The translations under genes were made by a program, and so were the position numbers. From an uncultured Paracoccaceae bacterium (GTDB taxonomy: Bacteria > Pseudomonadota > Alphaproteobacteria > Rhodobacterales > Rhodobacteraceae): a stretch of DNA of 64,000 nucleotides. The notes under the pieces were generated by a model. That model ran no database searches, was not told the DNA's origin, and worked only from the letters and a program-made list of their open reading frames with translations. The stretch lies in assembly GCA_934500835.1 (NCBI GenBank), contig CAKSTR010000006.1, forward strand, positions 186,001-250,000, read 5' to 3'. Shown here one piece after another: positions 61,651-64,000 of this stretch (its first letter is position 1; every line of letters begins with the position of its first letter).

Positions 61651-63293
61651 ATGTTGGGGTAGTTCGGCCCGCCCCCGCCCATCGGCGTGGTCCAGTTGAT
61701 GTTCTGCGACGGGTCCTTGATGTCGCAGGTCTTGCAGTGGACACAGTTCTGGAAGTTGATGCGGAAGGTGGCCTCTGCCCCTTCGCCCAGAACCTCATAG
61801 ACCCCGGCCGGGCAATAGCGTTGCGCGGGTTCGGCAAAGACCGGCAGGTTGACCTTGATCGGGATCGAGGGGTCTTTCAGCTTCAGGTGCGCCGGCTGGT
61901 TCTCATCATGGTTGGTGAAAGAGAAGGCCACGTTGGTCAGCCGGTCGAAGGACAGCTTGCCATCGGGCCGGGGGTAGTCGATCGGCTTGTAATCGGCGGC
62001 CTTGCCCGTGGCGGCGGCATCGGTCTTGCCATGCTTCAGGGTGCCGAACAGCGTCAGGCCGAAGGTGTTCAGCCACATGTCGGCGCCACCGCCCATCAGG
62101 CTGGCGATCAGGCCAAACTTCGACCACAGCGGCTTGACGTTGCGGACCCTCTTCAGGTCCTTGCCGATGGCGCCGCCGCGCACCTCGGTCTCGTAATCCG
62201 ACAGCTCGTCCCCCATCCGGCCCGCGATGATCGCGGCATGGGCGGCCTCGGCCGCGGCCTTGCCCGACAGCATCGCGTTGTGGTTGCCCTTGATGCGCGG
62301 CACGTTGACCATGCCAACGCTGCACCCCAAGAGGGCCACGCCCGGCGCCACCATCTTCGGCATCGACTGGAAGCCGCCTTCGCTGATCGCGCGGGCGCCG
62401 TAGGCGACACGTTTGCCGCCTTCCAGCAGTTCGGCCACCATCGGGTGATGCTTGAAGCGCTGGAACTCCATATAGGGATACAGGTAGGGGTTCTTGTAGT
62501 TCAGGTGAACCACGAACCCCACATAGACCTGATTGTTTTCAATGTGATAGATGAAGCTGCCGCCCCCGGCATTCTTGCCAAGCGGCCAGCCCATCGTATG
62601 GGTCACGGTGCCAAGCTTGTGCTTGGCGGGATCGATCTCCCAGATTTCCTTCATGCCAAGGCCGAACTTTTGCGGCTCATGGTCTTTCGAAAGGTCGTAT
62701 CTGGCGATGATTTCCTTGGCCAGCGACCCGCGGACGCCTTCGCCCAGGAAGACATACTTGCCGCGCAATTCCATCCCCGGCTCATAGGCCGGGCCAGGCT
62801 CGCCGGTTTCGGGGTCGCGGCCGAATTCGCCGGCCACGACACCGGCCACACGGTCGCCGTCATAGACCAGTTCCGAACAGGACATGCCGGGGAAGATTTC
62901 CACGCCAAGCCCTTCGGCCACGCCCGCCATCCAGCGGCACACATTCGCCATCGAGACGATGTAGTTGCCGTGGTTGTTCATCAGGGGCGGCATCGGGAAG
63001 TTGGGAATGCGGACCTGCCCGGACGGGCCGAGGATATAGAAGTTGTCCTCTTTCACCGGCACCTTGATCGGCGCATCCATGTTGCGCCAGTCGGGCAGCA
63101 GCGCATCCAGCCCGCAAGGATCCAGGACCGCGCCCGAAAGGATATGGGCGCCGACCTCGGACCCCTTCTCCAGCACCACGACCGAACGTTCGGGGTCCAG
63201 CTGTTTCAGACGGATCGCGGCAGACAGGCCCGACGGACCCGCGCCCACGATGACGACGTCATATTCCATGCTTTCGCGCTGGACCTGGCTCAT
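61647..63293 (-). CDS. Electron transfer flavoprotein-ubiquinone oxidoreductase
   Basis: A 548-aa membrane-associated iron-sulfur flavoprotein that moves electrons from ETF to ubiquinone. The FAD fold begins DVVIVGAGPSGLSAAIRLK (12-30). The 4Fe-4S cysteines are in RYCPAGVYE (about 492) and NCVHCKTCDIKDPSQNINW (about 513). FNFPMPPLMNNHGNYI-type and GGFQSMPKM membrane/quinone-site segments are present. It heads a minus-strand set with the small DUF1493-like gene. It connects fatty-acid and amine dehydrogenase electrons to the bc1 complex. Confidence 0.96.
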   Translation of the reverse strand: MSQVQRESMEYDVVIVGAGPSGLSAAIRLKQLDPERSVVVLEKGSEVGAHILSGAVLDPCGLDALLPDWRNMDAPIKVPVKEDNFYILGPSGQVRIPNFPMPPLMNNHGNYIVSMANVCRWMAGVAEGLGVEIFPGMSCSELVYDGDRVAGVVAGEFGRDPETGEPGPAYEPGMELRGKYVFLGEGVRGSLAKEIIARYDLSKDHEPQKFGLGMKEIWEIDPAKHKLGTVTHTMGWPLGKNAGGGSFIYHIENNQVYVGFVVHLNYKNPYLYPYMEFQRFKHHPMVAELLEGGKRVAYGARAISEGGFQSMPKMVAPGVALLGCSVGMVNVPRIKGNHNAMLSGKAAAEAAHAAIIAGRMGDELSDYETEVRGGAIGKDLKRVRNVKPLWSKFGLIASLMGGGADMWLNTFGLTLFGTLKHGKTDAAATGKAADYKPIDYPRPDGKLSFDRLTNVAFSFTNHDENQPAHLKLKDPSIPIKVNLPVFAEPAQRYCPAGVYEVLGEGAEATFRINFQNCVHCKTCDIKDPSQNINWTTPMGGGGPNYPNM

Positions 63294-63555
63294 GGCTGAA
63301 TTCCGCTTCTCTGGCTGGTTCCCCGTATTCCGCTGATTGCCCCATGGGCAGGCCAAGGTCAACCGTGACGCAACATCAGATCGCTGCATTGCGGCACCGG
63401 CGAAACATTCTTGCCAATGGGCGGCAGGCTGCCGCCCGCACGCGCCATTCTCGCTTGCATTTCCCCCCTTCATGCGCTGATCTGGCCCTTGCACAGGCGT
63501 GAAGTCATGGTCCGGGCGCCCCGGGCCGTGGCTTCTCTTTTGACTGGTGGACGTT

Positions 63556-64000
63556 ATGGAAAAGATCCCGATGACCCGGCGCGGTTTTGACGCGCTGGAC
63601 GAAGAGCTGAAACAGCTGAAGACCGAGGCCCGACCCGCGGTGATCCGCGATATTGCCGAAGCCCGGGCCCATGGTGATCTGTCCGAAAACGCCGAATACC
63701 ACGCCGCGCGCGAGAAGCAGGGATTCATCGAGGGCCGGATCAAGGAGATCGAGGGCATCCTGTCTCTGGCCGAGGTGATCGACCCGACAAAGCTGTCCGG
63801 CGGGGTGAAATTCGGCGCCACCATCGTGGTGGTGGACGAAGATTCCGACGAGGAGAAAACCTTCCAGATCGTCGGCGAGGTCGAGGCCAATATCGAGGCC
63901 GGCCTTCTGAACATCCGCTCTCCGCTGGCCCGCGCCCTGATCGGCAAGGAAGAAGGCGACAGTGTCGATGTCGCAACTCCGGGCGGGCAGAAATCCTACG
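63556..64000 (+). CDS. greA: Transcription elongation factor GreA, C-terminus outside window
   Basis: The first 148 residues of GreA, which rescues backtracked RNA polymerase. [22 protein letters not shown] starts the coiled coil, its tip is [13 protein letters not shown] with the catalytic acidic residues D-L-S-E-N, and the C-terminal FKBP-like domain begins [15 protein letters not shown]. The reading frame runs off the right edge, roughly ten residues short of full length. It is divergent from ETF-QO; the 262-bp gap contains a 9-bp palindrome GGGCGGCAG-G-CTGCCGCCC (63419-63437) but no clear promoter. Confidence 0.96.
   Translation, partial: MEKIPMTRRGFDALDEELKQLKTEARPAVIRDIAEARAHGDLSENAEYHAAREKQGFIEGRIKEIEGILSLAEVIDPTKLSGGVKFGATIVVVDEDSDEEKTFQIVGEVEANIEAGLLNIRSPLARALIGKEEGDSVDVATPGGQKSY

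Noticed and set aside
63419..63437. Palindrome GGGCGGCAG-G-CTGCCGCCC as a greA or ETF-QO operator
   Set aside because: Perfect but wholly GC, without a second copy or a nearby promoter to anchor it; left as a note in the greA entry.

Overview
The window is GC-rich chromosomal DNA of an alphaproteobacterium, most likely a member of the Rhodobacteraceae (Rhodobacter/Gemmobacter/Tabrizicola type). The support is a petABC (fbcFBC) cytochrome bc1 operon, a long-chain (probably decaprenyl, Q10) polyprenyl diphosphate synthase, ETF:ubiquinone oxidoreductase, phaA-phaB polyhydroxyalkanoate genes, HspQ, a CnoX-type chaperedoxin with an intact CxxC, and short dispersed intergenic elements of a kind I associate with this family. 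I see no phage, insertion sequence or CRISPR array. The gene at each edge (an SDR-type epimerase and greA) is cut by the window.

Layout. 1-6.9 kb: partial SDR gene, an unrecognised gene, AMP nucleosidase (amn), an HU protein, a DMT exporter, a divergent GST/YafY-regulator pair, and an Rrf2 (NsrR-like) regulator followed by a small Cys-containing exported protein and a PCuAC copper chaperone. 6.9-10.5 kb: a lacI - AnmK-like kinase - sugar-binding-protein operon with two matching operator palindromes. 10.7-16.6 kb: aroC, a TerC-family membrane protein, and thiBPQ behind a clear sigma-70-type promoter and a TPP riboswitch. 16.6-21.4 kb: petABC, a GST, a PaiB-like protein, tRNA-Thr(CGT). 21.6-34.1 kb: an accessory uptake/catabolic region, with livGFHM plus a DAO-type flavoenzyme on one strand and, divergently, GntR - DUF3830 - TIGR04076 - aldo/keto reductase - binding protein, then an iron-sulfur Old-Yellow-Enzyme-type flavoenzyme and an FMN-binding glutamate-synthase-like protein. 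34.1-38.6 kb: a tightly packed minus-strand operon for thiol and methionine chemistry (gamma-glutamyltransferase, free Met-R-sulfoxide reductase, tandem GFA protein, homocysteine methyltransferase, pseudouridine synthase).

38.6-64 kb is mostly housekeeping: an anti-sigma/STAS pair, hspQ, an SLT lipoprotein, lolA, a half-size DMT protein, ftsK, a dapC-like aminotransferase, an amidase, ubiH, a Trm112-like/Lon-N-domain/CnoX set, tag, an EAL protein, phaA-phaB, a YddG-like exporter, DUF465, a TrmN6-type methyltransferase, DUF2007, a polyprenyl diphosphate synthase, ispE, a TPR protein, ETF-QO and greA.

The least-explained parts are the AnmK-like sugar operon, the Liv/DUF3830/TIGR04076 cluster, the sulfur-redox operon with a duplicated GFA domain, a 71-bp inverted repeat pair flanking lolA-ftsK, a three-hairpin element after phaB, and a gene-free 430-bp stretch with a 12-bp hairpin at 38.6-39.0 kb. 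All function calls come from reading the sequence; no database search was run.
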